A stretch of DNA of 64,000 bases from Nitrospirota bacterium. GTDB taxonomy: Bacteria; Nitrospirota; Leptospirillia; Leptospirillales; Leptospirillaceae. This document shows, piece after piece, positions 50,323 through 59,371 of this stretch (its first letter is position 1; each line of letters begins with the position of its first letter). The stretch spans positions 39,061 through 103,060 of the forward strand of contig JAMCWM010000003.1 of assembly GCA_023481175.1 (NCBI GenBank). Reading direction: 5' to 3'. Position numbers and translations under genes: made by a program. Under the pieces are notes generated by a model, which worked only from the letters and a program-made list of their open reading frames with translations, ran no database searches and was not told the DNA's origin.

Positions 50323-50808
50323 ATGTTCAAAAAATTCTCAAACACAATTGATTTTCCGTATACAAGCCCAACCCGATACTTGACGGGGATGACGGCCCTC
50401 AACATTCCTGCTCCCGAAAATACCGGAGGGGACTGGCATTTTTCGGGAGCGTTCCGATCCTCCTCCTTTCCGGAGAACCTCAAACTTGCAGGAGAGGGCC
50501 TCGAATGGAACACGAATGCTCTTTTCGGAGAATACGGGATCCATGAATGTTCAGATATCCTCCGGAGCAGGGGAATATCCATTCCGGATGGAGTTCAGGT
50601 TTTTTCGGCAAACCATTACCGGGCGATCCTCGACATGCTCTATCGCTCTGTCTCCTCGGGGCATATTCCCCAACACCTTGCCATTGGGGATTGGCTGGAC
50701 ACGGAGGACCACAAGAGCGTTCTTTTCTCTCTTCTCGAGCAATTCTCCCATCGGTTTTCTCCTACTGAACAAAGATTTCTCGACTCGTGGATCGCTCTTC
50801 AAAAATGA
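50323..50808 (+). CDS. Hypothetical partner of the MNT-HEPN fusion
   Basis: A 161-residue soluble protein, starting 1 base after the MNT-HEPN stop and overlapping the next gene by 4 bases. Features: WNTNALFGEYGIHECSDILRSRGISIPDG and NHYRAILDMLYRSVSSG ... GDWLDTEDHKSVLFSLLEQF. I know no family. Tight spacing suggests a two-gene module with the fusion protein, perhaps an additional regulator. Confidence 0.5.
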   Translation: MFKKFSNTIDFPYTSPTRYLTGMTALNIPAPENTGGDWHFSGAFRSSSFPENLKLAGEGLEWNTNALFGEYGIHECSDILRSRGISIPDGVQVFSANHYRAILDMLYRSVSSGHIPQHLAIGDWLDTEDHKSVLFSLLEQFSHRFSPTEQRFLDSWIALQK

Positions 50809-52061
50809 AGAACATTTTCCATCAGGCGTTGGCATCCCTTTTTCTCCTGGTCCTGTCTGTTTCCACCGCGCAAGCAGTGGGCGGGTCCAACTTCGCCGCC
50901 TGCGTGGCGGAAGGGGAGGTTTCCTACGCTCCGGCCACGGCCGCGACCCTTTCTGCAGCTGGTGGAGCCGATGCGGGAATTGAGGCCGCGGGAGCCGCGG
51001 CTCTTGCGGCCGATCTCGCGGCTGCCGCCTCGGCCACCGCCGGATGCCTGGGGGCCGTTCCCTGCGGAATCGCCGCTTCCCTGGGGGCTTCCGCAGCCTC
51101 TTTCCCGGAGTTGTACGGATCCGCCGAAGCGGCGCTGGGCCCTGTCGCCCAGACGCCGGGCGGGGTGGCCACCGGGGCGTTCGGCGGGATGGGAATCGCG
51201 GAGCCGCTGTCGGGCCCGGGATACTGGATCCCCGTCGCGGGAGGTCTCGTGTTGAATCTCGAATCCTATGCGGTAGCCCTTCATGGAGCGCTCTGCGCGG
51301 CCGGCACGAATATCGATACGGCTCTTTCCGCCGCGGCCAGCGCTTTGTCGAGCGATGTACGCAACACGACCCGTCTGGTCGACAACGCGACGACCCATCT
51401 CGGTCTGATCCGGGAGCGCCTCCGGATGGAGCGGGAATACCAGCCGGAGCCTTCCCTTTGCACCAGGACCACAGAAATTGCCCAGAACGGTCCAGGTCTT
51501 TACTCGACCGGGGAGACCGCCCTTGCGATCGACCAGACGCTTGTCGCCACGGACCAGGGGATCTCAAGCGGCCAGATGGCCTCCTCTGCCTCTTCCTGGC
51601 CCGAGCCTGCCGCCTCGAGCCTGTTCGGATCCGGGAGCTATACGCTCACCCCCCAGGAGACATCAAGCGGGATCCGGACGATCTGGCTGTTGACCCACCC
51701 CACGGGCCATGCCGTCGGCACATCGGCTTCCGCAACCACGTCGACGTCGGCCCTTCCGGAAACCGTCGCCGCCCGGGAAAGCCTGATCCGGCACGTTCTC
51801 ACGAACCTGTTTGCCCTCCGGGTTCCGGAGGCGTCCGGAGGGACAAGCCTCATGGAAAATCTTTCCAACCAAGTCCAGGAACGATGGGCCAATCCCCAGT
51901 GGCTCCAGGATCTTCATACCCTTCATCCGGCGACGCTCAGGCGGGAGATCGCGATGGAACGAAGTCTTTCGGAAGAGATCCGGTATCTCAGGATGGTGTC
52001 GAAGCAGCACCGGGAGGCATTGTTGGCCATGATTGCGAGGGAGGGGGTAGGAAAAGAGTAG
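50805..52061 (+). CDS. Secreted protein, paralogue B
   Basis: A 418-residue exported protein (signal ALASLFLLVLSVSTAQAVGG). Same arrangement as the protein at 47381: RERLRMEREYQPEPSLCTRTTEIAQNGPGLYS near 207-238 and NPQWLQDLHTLHPATLRREIAMERSLSEEI near the end. It has a long Ala/Gly-rich N-terminal insert (residues 45-125, AAGGADAGIEAAGAAALAADL) lacking in the paralogue, possibly a membrane-associated segment. Last gene before the low-GC insert. No function known. Confidence 0.6.
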   Translation: MKNIFHQALASLFLLVLSVSTAQAVGGSNFAACVAEGEVSYAPATAATLSAAGGADAGIEAAGAAALAADLAAAASATAGCLGAVPCGIAASLGASAASFPELYGSAEAALGPVAQTPGGVATGAFGGMGIAEPLSGPGYWIPVAGGLVLNLESYAVALHGALCAAGTNIDTALSAAASALSSDVRNTTRLVDNATTHLGLIRERLRMEREYQPEPSLCTRTTEIAQNGPGLYSTGETALAIDQTLVATDQGISSGQMASSASSWPEPAASSLFGSGSYTLTPQETSSGIRTIWLLTHPTGHAVGTSASATTSTSALPETVAARESLIRHVLTNLFALRVPEASGGTSLMENLSNQVQERWANPQWLQDLHTLHPATLRREIAMERSLSEEIRYLRMVSKQHREALLAMIAREGVGKE

Positions 52062-52123
52062 AGCTTGACGAAAGTCTAGAGCGGAAAATCTCTTGACATA
52101 ATTTATCTGAACGCGGTCATAAG

Positions 52124-52747
52124 TTATTTTTCACTGTTAATTTCTTGAAAATTGATTGTGAATCTGCCCTTAATTTTGAACTTCTCCGAATCGCTCTTAA
52201 CAATGCATGCAGCAATATCCTGAGCCACACAGCAGGCCCATGAAAATAGCTTGTGGGAAGACATTTGTGCAAAAAAGGCGTAGTCGGCTTCTACTTTGCC
52301 CGTACTTTGCAGAAGTCCCATCTTTTTTATTTCTTGGAGGTATTCCGGCCAGTTGTCAGGCGTGCCTGTCGGGAGATGAGCAGGATGAACAATTTCGTTA
52401 CGAATTTCGTTTAGAAGATTTGCTTCCTTCAAGAGTTGACCGGTTACCTTATAATGGTCGAGCATTTTTAAGAAATCGTTTGGCTCAGTAAGAACTTTGA
52501 GAGCGGTTCGATTAGGCGGGGAAACTGACTCATATTCGATCATCAGACATCGTAAGGCAGAAAAGATCATCGGTATGGCACAAAGGACATACGGAGAGCA
52601 ATTACCATCAACAGATTTGGAATAATTCTTGGATTGGAGATAAAGGAGTTTGAGTAGAATGGTGAAATCTGTCGAACTGCTTACCCATGTACCAGAACTT
52701 TCAAGTTTCAGACGATCCTCTCTGCTCCTCCTCCCTTCATTCCCCAT
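52124..52747 (-). CDS. HEPN-like protein of the low-GC insert
   Basis: A 207-residue protein; ATG 52747 behind AAGGAG chosen because the longer frame (from 52849) would read through the repeated remnant at 52798-52847. Contains LLNEIRNEIVHPAHLPTGTP near 135, an R-x4-H motif usual in HEPN RNases, in an all-helical protein (YVLCAIPMIFSALRCLMIEYE). This is a typical effector type in defence loci. Codon use and composition are unlike the backbone. It may act with the DUF4238 gene upstream on the same strand. Confidence 0.5.
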   Translation of the reverse strand: MGNEGRRSREDRLKLESSGTWVSSSTDFTILLKLLYLQSKNYSKSVDGNCSPYVLCAIPMIFSALRCLMIEYESVSPPNRTALKVLTEPNDFLKMLDHYKVTGQLLKEANLLNEIRNEIVHPAHLPTGTPDNWPEYLQEIKKMGLLQSTGKVEADYAFFAQMSSHKLFSWACCVAQDIAACIVKSDSEKFKIKGRFTINFQEINSEK

Positions 52748-52797
52748 AACCCACTCCTTCATTGTAATCACTCTCTTATAGACTCCCCGCCGCATCC

Positions 52798-52847
52798 CTC
52801 CAGAAGGCGGGAGCGATCGCCCGAAGGAACTGGTAATATTCCTGGAC
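52798..52847. repeat. 50-bp partial copy of the end of the 54779 gene
   Basis: Matches 54837-54886, same orientation, about 41 of 50 bases. On the minus strand it encodes EYYQFLRAIAPAFWRD, corresponding to EYYRPLRAVDPAFWRD of the gene at 54779-56161. It marks the left side of the inserted block 52.1-54.7 kb. Confidence 0.7.
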
Positions 52848-52870
52848 ACTGTTCTAGTAGCACAGAAAGG

Positions 52871-53773
52871 CTAAGAGCAAAGTGAAGTAAGAACTTCCCT
52901 CGAATGAGCGAAGACCTGTGCGAACGAAGCGGCATGCATTTCGCGGTTGAGTTTGAAGACTTGATCAATTGAGATCACGCCGGTCCCATAGCCGCAACGC
53001 TCTTCGGCCTCATCTAGAATGATAGCTAACCAGGGTGTTATCGGATAATATAAGGCCAACATTGTCAGTGCTTCGGTTGGTTGTGGTGAGCTAAACAAGT
53101 TGATAACGGGCTGATCACCGGTAATGAATGGTACACCGGTATTATTCTCGATGAGAAAGAGGGGGCGTTTTTTACGATCTAGAAACAGGTTGTCACCGAC
53201 ATCCATTGCATGTATATTTCTTAAGATATTCCAGCAATTGTCTATGTTGAAATCAGCCGGGTAAGATTTCTTAATGACACGCTCTCTTACTCCCTTGGTG
53301 CGAAATAATTGCAAACTTAAAAAGTGCAGGAATTTTATGCACTGCTCATCGTCATTGTAAAAGCTGATATCTCGCTGTCTTATGGCAGCCATGATAGGGC
53401 TCATGTTGCTTTCAATAGAAGAATGAAAGTCTTCTTCAATATTGATTATTTGCTGGTCAATAAGCGATTCAAACTCTGGATCATTGGCCATGTGCGGAGG
53501 TAGATTGTCTTTTAACAAACCAAATATTGAAAACAACATAAGGAAGTCTTTATATAAACGGGTTAGTGGATTAGGTGAATTGCCAATCAGAAGATTTATG
53601 TATTCGACATCTTTTTTGTTCAACGTTGGGAGCTTGTAGAAATCTCTCTCAACAGCTACGCCGCTAATGTTGGACTCGAAAATTCTGCCACCCTGAAGGC
53701 AGAATATTTTTTCATCTTTAGCCCAGGCTCGAAGGTAGCTTTTCCAGACATGATGTTGTTGTCTCTTCTTCAT
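52871..53773 (-). CDS. DUF4238 protein
   Basis: A 300-residue protein; ATG 53773 starts KKRQQHHVWKSYLRAWAKDEKIFCLQGGRIF, the usual DUF4238 opening (QHxVPxxYLRxF). GVPFITGDQPVINLFSS near 225 is the second family signature. DUF4238 proteins are often in defence or mobile loci, with no known reaction. AT-rich relative to backbone. Oriented as the HEPN-like gene downstream of it. Confidence 0.65.
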   Translation of the reverse strand: MKKRQQHHVWKSYLRAWAKDEKIFCLQGGRIFESNISGVAVERDFYKLPTLNKKDVEYINLLIGNSPNPLTRLYKDFLMLFSIFGLLKDNLPPHMANDPEFESLIDQQIINIEEDFHSSIESNMSPIMAAIRQRDISFYNDDEQCIKFLHFLSLQLFRTKGVRERVIKKSYPADFNIDNCWNILRNIHAMDVGDNLFLDRKKRPLFLIENNTGVPFITGDQPVINLFSSPQPTEALTMLALYYPITPWLAIILDEAEERCGYGTGVISIDQVFKLNREMHAASFAQVFAHSREVLTSLCS

Positions 53774-53881
53774 TTCCAAGAGGTCCTTCTCAATGGAAGA
53801 ACTCCTTTCCCGTCTTGGATGGATGTTCCCCCCTTGGATCAACATCTCGATATCCCAAATTTCTATAGTTCGGGTATCGTT

Positions 53882-54742
53882 TCATGGATCGGCCAAGCCC
53901 AGTTCGGTAAGAAGAAATCCAAACAGGCGGACGGCCAGCACCGCATCGTCATCGACCACGGCCCGGATTGGCGTCCCGGCTTTCAATCGCCTTTCCTTCT
54001 CAGACGACTTTCCTCTTGAGTGGAGTCGATTGATGATTTGTGCTGACAACGAAGTCATCGGTATATTGTTGTCGATTTTTGGGATTTTCTTTATAAGGGG
54101 GCCAAGATCACCGGGTATTTTGAGATCCTTGGACAGAATAACCCGGGTTGATTCGCGACAGACATCTACCACTGGAACCGGGGCATATTTCAGAGCGGCA
54201 TCAACCACCTTTTCATATGCGGCTTTGATTTCCAGATCATCAATCTTCAAAATGGGAAGGAGTCCAAACGATGATAATGACTTGAGGGTGAATAAGACCG
54301 TTCCGTCACTCAAGGCTTCCACATCGATCACGCGCCATCGGGTTTCGGCAGGCGGCGCTCCGATCAGAACACCATAATCATCTTTTGACCTGGATAGGTC
54401 GGAATTCAATTTGTCATTTTGCTCAAAGGCTGTCTGGAACTGAAAAACTTTTCCGCCTCTTTCGCCCGTAATCTCCTGAGGGCGCGGATAGGGTTGGTAT
54501 GGAACAAGCCCCGATGGAATTTGAAATTGATTTGTTGCTTGATAGAATCGGCCACGTCTGGTACGTGTTGTTGGATCATAAGAATCTTCGCGGAATACAA
54601 TATCGATCTGAACGGGGCTAACGACAAGGCTTGCTGGTGAAACATACGGACGCGGATAAATGGCCCTTAAATAATTCCTACTCCCTTCGTAGTAATCTCC
54701 GGTATTTGGCTTCGCAAGTATGGTAAAACTCTGGTCTATCAT
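53882..54742 (-). CDS. Hypothetical protein of the low-GC insert
   Basis: A 286-residue soluble protein; ATG 54742 behind TAGGAGATAGCAGG. No signal peptide. Pro/Tyr-rich start (YPRPYVSPASLVVSPVQIDIVFRED), a beta-rich middle (RWRVIDVEALSDGTVLFTLKSL), and a helical end. No domain recognised. It lies between the DUF4238 gene and the transfer gene at 54779, transcribed in the same direction. Possibly the third component of the insert. Confidence 0.5.
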   Translation of the reverse strand: MIDQSFTILAKPNTGDYYEGSRNYLRAIYPRPYVSPASLVVSPVQIDIVFREDSYDPTTRTRRGRFYQATNQFQIPSGLVPYQPYPRPQEITGERGGKVFQFQTAFEQNDKLNSDLSRSKDDYGVLIGAPPAETRWRVIDVEALSDGTVLFTLKSLSSFGLLPILKIDDLEIKAAYEKVVDAALKYAPVPVVDVCRESTRVILSKDLKIPGDLGPLIKKIPKIDNNIPMTSLSAQIINRLHSRGKSSEKERRLKAGTPIRAVVDDDAVLAVRLFGFLLTELGLADP

Positions 54743-54778
54743 CCTGCTATCTCCTACAACCACTTGAAGAAGGATCTC

Positions 54779-56161
54779 TCACTCCCTCACGCTCATCTCC
54801 GTCAAGCTCTCTTCTCTCAGAATCGCTACCTTATCTCTCCAGAAGGCAGGATCGACCGCCCGGAGGGGTCGGTAGTATTCCTGGACGCCGGCCAGGTGGT
54901 CCAGCATCCCGATTCCTCTCTTGTAGGTGGAGTCCATCCCTTTCCGGAGGTCCTCATAGAAGGATTTCTCCTCTTTGCTCTCTGCACCCGTTCTGGTCAG
55001 GATCCGCTGGGCTTCTTGGGCAAATCCGCCCCAGAGATTCGAGAAATCGGGAACATCCTTTTCGGCCGCATGGTGCCAGGGGCGGTCGAGAATTTCCCGG
55101 ACGGCTTTTGTCTCGACCGGAACGGGACACCGGAACGTATGAAGGTCTTTGGGAAAGGTGAGGGGGATCTCGTCGGTATAAGATCTCCGCTCGTGCTCCG
55201 CGTCCCAGACCGCATCCCACAGGGAATCCGCCACCGGATGGCCCTTCCCATAAGCGAACGGCCGAATCCCCCCCCGGGGGATCCCGGGTTTGGTTATTTC
55301 CGTCTCGGTCAGAAAGTCCCACCGTCGTTCTCCCGCGACCGGCTCTTCCGGATCCGGGGACGTGGGAGAAACCGCTTTTTCGGGGCATTTCCAGGCTTCG
55401 ATCAACAGCTCGCGGACCGTGGCGTCGAGGGCCTGTTCCATCCGGAAGGCCTTCCATGCGGCAATCTGCCAGAAGGCGTCCCAGGACGGACAGCTTTGCG
55501 AAAACGAGGCGAAATCCAAAGGTGCCGGGTGACCTGCTGAAAGGTGTGGCTTGAGGCGTTCGAAAATCTCCACCGCAGGACCGTCATCGAACGTCTCCCC
55601 GTTCCCCTTCCAGGGAACGAGACCTTCCGCATGGAGCTTCCGGAGGGCGGAGGCGACCGGATGGGAATCCCCCGCACAATGGGCCGATTCGGCCAGAAGG
55701 ATCATTTGCAGCGTCAGGAGCTTTTCGATCCGGAACAGGGTGGGGAGGAGATTGGAGAAAATAGTGAACAGGTCGTAGGTGAAAGATGCCGTATAAAGGA
55801 AAGACATGGCATCAAATTTATCTGACTGTAATCCTATTTTTAGTTTTTTCTTCCCAGAAATAACTTCCTGAAAAAAATTCATGTCTTTTATTCTTGGAGC
55901 GCTGGAAGCCTTATAATATTCAACCCCGGCCTCAAGCATCATCCTTGGCATGTCGAGGGCTACTTTCCAGATTGCACCCTCAATCATACTTTCTGCTTGA
56001 TGGAAATCTGCTAGGTTGGAAGTCCTAGCCTGACCTGGATTGTAACCTGGTCCAGAATTATGAGCTATTCCGGCAGCGTCTCTAACATAAGGGAGCCATT
56101 CAAGGATCCTCCACAGATCTTCTTTCATCAGGTCAACCGGGATTTTTATAACCTCTCCCAT
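54779..56161 (-). CDS. Unknown transfer-region protein next to DotA
   Basis: A 460-residue protein, ATG behind AAGGAGGAGTG, 9 bases after the dotA stop. No signal peptide. Residues 20-180 contain hydrophobic stretches (FTYDLFTIFSNLLPTLFRIEKLLTLQMILLAE), the rest is Trp/Pro/Glu-rich (HPAPLDFASFSQSCPSWDAFWQIAAWKAF; WHHAAEKDVPDFSNLWGGFAQEAQRIL). I do not recognise a family. Gene order dotO-dotA-this gene on one strand suggests a cytoplasmic or membrane-peripheral part of the secretion system, inferred. Its last codons are partly duplicated at 52798-52847. Confidence 0.6.
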   Translation of the reverse strand: MGEVIKIPVDLMKEDLWRILEWLPYVRDAAGIAHNSGPGYNPGQARTSNLADFHQAESMIEGAIWKVALDMPRMMLEAGVEYYKASSAPRIKDMNFFQEVISGKKKLKIGLQSDKFDAMSFLYTASFTYDLFTIFSNLLPTLFRIEKLLTLQMILLAESAHCAGDSHPVASALRKLHAEGLVPWKGNGETFDDGPAVEIFERLKPHLSAGHPAPLDFASFSQSCPSWDAFWQIAAWKAFRMEQALDATVRELLIEAWKCPEKAVSPTSPDPEEPVAGERRWDFLTETEITKPGIPRGGIRPFAYGKGHPVADSLWDAVWDAEHERRSYTDEIPLTFPKDLHTFRCPVPVETKAVREILDRPWHHAAEKDVPDFSNLWGGFAQEAQRILTRTGAESKEEKSFYEDLRKGMDSTYKRGIGMLDHLAGVQEYYRPLRAVDPAFWRDKVAILREESLTEMSVRE

Positions 56162-56170
56162 CACTCCTCC

Positions 56171-59140
56171 TTACTTTTTCCCCGAAGGAACCGTAAATCC
56201 CCGGAAGATCGTCGTGACGTTCTGGCCGATTTCCTTGAAAGAACCCTTCATCTCCTGACCTTCCCGGCCTTCCCGTCGCTGGCCTCCGTCGATCCCCAGG
56301 ACCCGCATCGCCCAGAAAGGCCCCGTGTGGATGATTTCAAACGCAAAGTGGATCGAACGCCAGAGAACGATCATGTACAGGATGAACATGGCCAGAACTT
56401 CGACCAGAGTGTACCACATGCCGGTGTTCTGGTTCGTCTGGGAGGAGGCTTGCGACACGAGAAGCACAAGTCCGTCCGAGATCAGGTAATAGAGACCGAG
56501 GGAGAGTGTGAACATCCCCACGAGGAGCACGGGACGGAGGGCAATGTCCGTGACCCGGGATAGCCCTTCTTTTCCATGCTGCCCGATAAATCCTTCCCCC
56601 TGGGGAATCCCCACCGCCAGCGCCCACAACGGGGCGAAGAGAACCAGAATCGACACCTCCAGAACCCATTCGACCATATAGAAGAAAATCGCGATCAGCG
56701 GAACATAGGGAAGATATGTTCCAGCCAGAAAAGTCAGAATCGCCATTACCCAGATGGCTCCATCAATCAACTGGTCTATTTTGCTCGGATCTCCGTTTTT
56801 TGACATAGTAAAAGGGCTACTAAGAATCCCACCAACAACTGGTATTTTTGCGACAAGTGATCCAATTGTGTCTTCCACTGCCGCCCCTCCCGCTACCGCC
56901 GTATCTCCCATATTGACGACGCTCTGGAACTTGGTCAGGGGATCCTCCCCGAGATTGGAGGACATGTAGGAGGGGAGGGAGGCGGTGTCTCCCGTGGCGG
57001 GATCGTAGACCTGGGAGAGCGATGCCGCGATCACCTGGTCCGTTCCGACAGCGCTTGTGGGGATGGGCTGGTTCATCCAGAAAGGAGCGCCGCCCATCGT
57101 GTTCGTCACGCCGGCGAACCCGTAGTTCGCGATGTAGTATCGCGCCAGCTGAAGTCCCCGCTGGACTTCCGTCTGCGCCTCGCTCCCGGCGATGGAGGAA
57201 AAGTCCGGAAGGCTCGAGACCGGGAGATTGTCCACGAATTGCGCCCAGGTATTCGACTGGTCCGCGAAATATTTGTAATAGTTTCCCAGGGCGGCCCATC
57301 CCTCGGTCTGGATTTCCGAAATCGGGGCCGGCGTGGAGCCGGAATTCGTCCCCGTGGCGGTTTGCCCCTGCTGGACCAGTCCTCCGACAAATTGCCGGGC
57401 CACCTGGGTGAGGGTTCCGACCTGTCCTGCCGCCGGATTGGTCATTCCGCCGCCTTGTGCATAGACGGAGCGGTTCGGGGGTGTGCCGGAAGGCGCGCAA
57501 GGGGAGAGCCCCGTCCCGATCACGATCGATCCGCAGCCGTTGACCCCGCTTGCGATGGCCGCGGCCACCTGGTCGAGAGGACCGCCCGGTCGGACCATCG
57601 CCAGGAAGGCCTGGTTCTGGGCCATGGTGATTCCCGTCCCGGACGGAATCGAATAATAACCACAGACGTTGTTTCCGTAGCTCCCGACTCCCGCGACATT
57701 GGAAAAACCGATGCCGCCGAAGTTGTCCGGCTGTGCGGTCACCGCCTGGATCGTGCCCTGGGGATTCACGAAGTTGTCGAGGACATGGGCGCAGGTCAAT
57801 GAAAACAGGGCATCGTCGATGACCACTTGGACGTTCGGAGGAACGAGGGCGGAAACGGAGGGACTCGTCAACTGATTGGCGATCTTCCCCGCCGCCGTGT
57901 CTCCAACGCCGTTTCCGGTGGAGGCGACAAACAGGACGAAGGCGGCCAGGATCGAAATTCCTCCGGGGGCGGCGATCATCGCAGCGGATGTCGCACCCCT
58001 GACCGGCGCCCAGGCGGCGTTCACGCCCTGATGCGTCCAGTCGCCCGTGTGGGCCGCGGTATGCATCGCCTGGACGAGGTGATAGCCGTAGGTGACCGAC
58101 AACAGAAAGAGCGCCAGGATCGACACCATGCTTGCCACGACGGAGACGGCCGCCGGAACGGTGTTCAGGATCTGGGGCTGGCTCACGAACGAGACGAAGG
58201 TTCCCGACTGGCAGGCGCTTTGGCCTCCGGAAAAGGAGGATCCGAAGAGGACGCCGAGAAAACAGGAGGGGATCGATCCCGGAGCCGAATGGATGAAAGA
58301 GGGAATGGCGAACCCGGCTATCATCCCGTTTTTGATCTTTTCAAGCTCCGTCTCGAGTGGCCACTTCTGCCATGCGTGGCGGCGGGGAAGATCTTCCAGA
58401 CACCAGTACCAGAGCATGATCGGATACCCTATGGCGGCGACTCCCGACACGTTGTCCAGGGTATACAGCCAGGTCGGGAGACCGATCGTCTGGTCCAGAA
58501 TCAGTGTCTCCGCAAGCCAGACGAAGCCTCCGAGAAGAGGAGGAAAGACGCAGTACCAGAAAATCCTCTTGAGCGTCGGCTTGTGGGGCCGGATGAGGAG
58601 CCCGGCATCACGGAACCGCCGGAAATCGGCAAATGCGGTAGACATGAGTGCGGCGTAGCGTGTTCCGAACTTGAGCGGTTCGATCGCCGCGATCCGGAAG
58701 GTCCAGGCAAGTCTTCCCAGGGCGTCCAGAAAATACCGGGCGGTCTGGGCCCAGTAGCGGCGGGCCCCGAGGAGGCCCTTCCATCCTCCTCCGGAGATCC
58801 ACATCCAGAGCGGACGCTTCCGCCAATCTGTGGACCGGGACAGGGCCTTTTCCGTTCTGGAAAGAGACGGCGTGGCCGAAGGTCCGGAGGAATCTTTCCA
58901 TCCCTTTTCTTTTCTGGAAGGGGGAAGTGAGGGAAGATCCTGACCCGGGACGGGAGGCAGTCCCGGAAGGGACGGCTGCCGGAAATCAAAGGCCCTTTTT
59001 CCGGCCCGCACGAGTGCCCGTCCGGAGGCCTTCACGATCGCCAAGGTGAGGTCTCCCATGGTTTTGACCATGCCATCCCGGTCCAGCTTCTTCAGAAACA
59101 GGACCTTGAAGGTTGTTCTTGCCGCTATCTTGTCGTCCAT
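56171..59140 (-). CDS. dotA: DotA (TraY-like) polytopic membrane protein
   Basis: A 989-residue protein; ATG 59140 chosen after GGAGGGCGGG (longer frame starts at 59152). A basic cytoplasmic N-terminal part of about 130 residues precedes several membrane helices. DotA/TraY signatures: TYGYHLVQAMHTAAHTGDWTHQGVNAAWAPVRGATSAAM near 355, then a large Ser/Gly/Cys-rich periplasmic loop, and near 810-900 WVMAILTFLAGTYLPYVPLIAIFFYMVEWVLEVSILVLFAPLWAL followed by further helices. DotA is needed for substrate passage. It follows dotO in the same direction, with operator copy 5 just before its ATG. Confidence 0.85.
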   Translation of the reverse strand: MDDKIAARTTFKVLFLKKLDRDGMVKTMGDLTLAIVKASGRALVRAGKRAFDFRQPSLPGLPPVPGQDLPSLPPSRKEKGWKDSSGPSATPSLSRTEKALSRSTDWRKRPLWMWISGGGWKGLLGARRYWAQTARYFLDALGRLAWTFRIAAIEPLKFGTRYAALMSTAFADFRRFRDAGLLIRPHKPTLKRIFWYCVFPPLLGGFVWLAETLILDQTIGLPTWLYTLDNVSGVAAIGYPIMLWYWCLEDLPRRHAWQKWPLETELEKIKNGMIAGFAIPSFIHSAPGSIPSCFLGVLFGSSFSGGQSACQSGTFVSFVSQPQILNTVPAAVSVVASMVSILALFLLSVTYGYHLVQAMHTAAHTGDWTHQGVNAAWAPVRGATSAAMIAAPGGISILAAFVLFVASTGNGVGDTAAGKIANQLTSPSVSALVPPNVQVVIDDALFSLTCAHVLDNFVNPQGTIQAVTAQPDNFGGIGFSNVAGVGSYGNNVCGYYSIPSGTGITMAQNQAFLAMVRPGGPLDQVAAAIASGVNGCGSIVIGTGLSPCAPSGTPPNRSVYAQGGGMTNPAAGQVGTLTQVARQFVGGLVQQGQTATGTNSGSTPAPISEIQTEGWAALGNYYKYFADQSNTWAQFVDNLPVSSLPDFSSIAGSEAQTEVQRGLQLARYYIANYGFAGVTNTMGGAPFWMNQPIPTSAVGTDQVIAASLSQVYDPATGDTASLPSYMSSNLGEDPLTKFQSVVNMGDTAVAGGAAVEDTIGSLVAKIPVVGGILSSPFTMSKNGDPSKIDQLIDGAIWVMAILTFLAGTYLPYVPLIAIFFYMVEWVLEVSILVLFAPLWALAVGIPQGEGFIGQHGKEGLSRVTDIALRPVLLVGMFTLSLGLYYLISDGLVLLVSQASSQTNQNTGMWYTLVEVLAMFILYMIVLWRSIHFAFEIIHTGPFWAMRVLGIDGGQRREGREGQEMKGSFKEIGQNVTTIFRGFTVPSGKK

Positions 59141-59163
59141 CCCGCCCTCCATTCAAATAATTA

Positions 59164-59183
59164 ATGGTATTCAACTATACCAT
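59164..59183. promoter_or_regulatory. 20-bp palindromic operator, copy 5, upstream of dotA
   Basis: ATGGTATTCAACTATACCAT, arms perfect. It lies 24 bases before the dotA ATG on the minus strand; TATTAT immediately upstream could be a -10 box. The remaining gap up to the dotO stop (59184-59371) shows a G-tract (59262-59278) and nothing else recognisable. Confidence 0.75.
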
Positions 59184-59371
59184 AATAAATAATGAAGGAA
59201 AAGGAAGGATTGTTAGAGAATTCCATTGTCAGGGGATTCCTGTGATATGATGGGCGGAAAAATTTGGGGGGGGAGGGGGAAACAGATGAAGCACACTCCA
59301 TGGATCACGAAATGAAACCCGACTGTTAGGACCACCACAGTAGCTTCGTAACTGCATTCCTGGGAACACCT

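Noticed and set aside
52093..52122. Promoter TTGACA-N18-TCATAA reading right at 52.1 kb
   Set aside because: The boxes are reasonable but no plus-strand gene follows; it would read into the end of the minus-strand HEPN-like gene, so it is not called.
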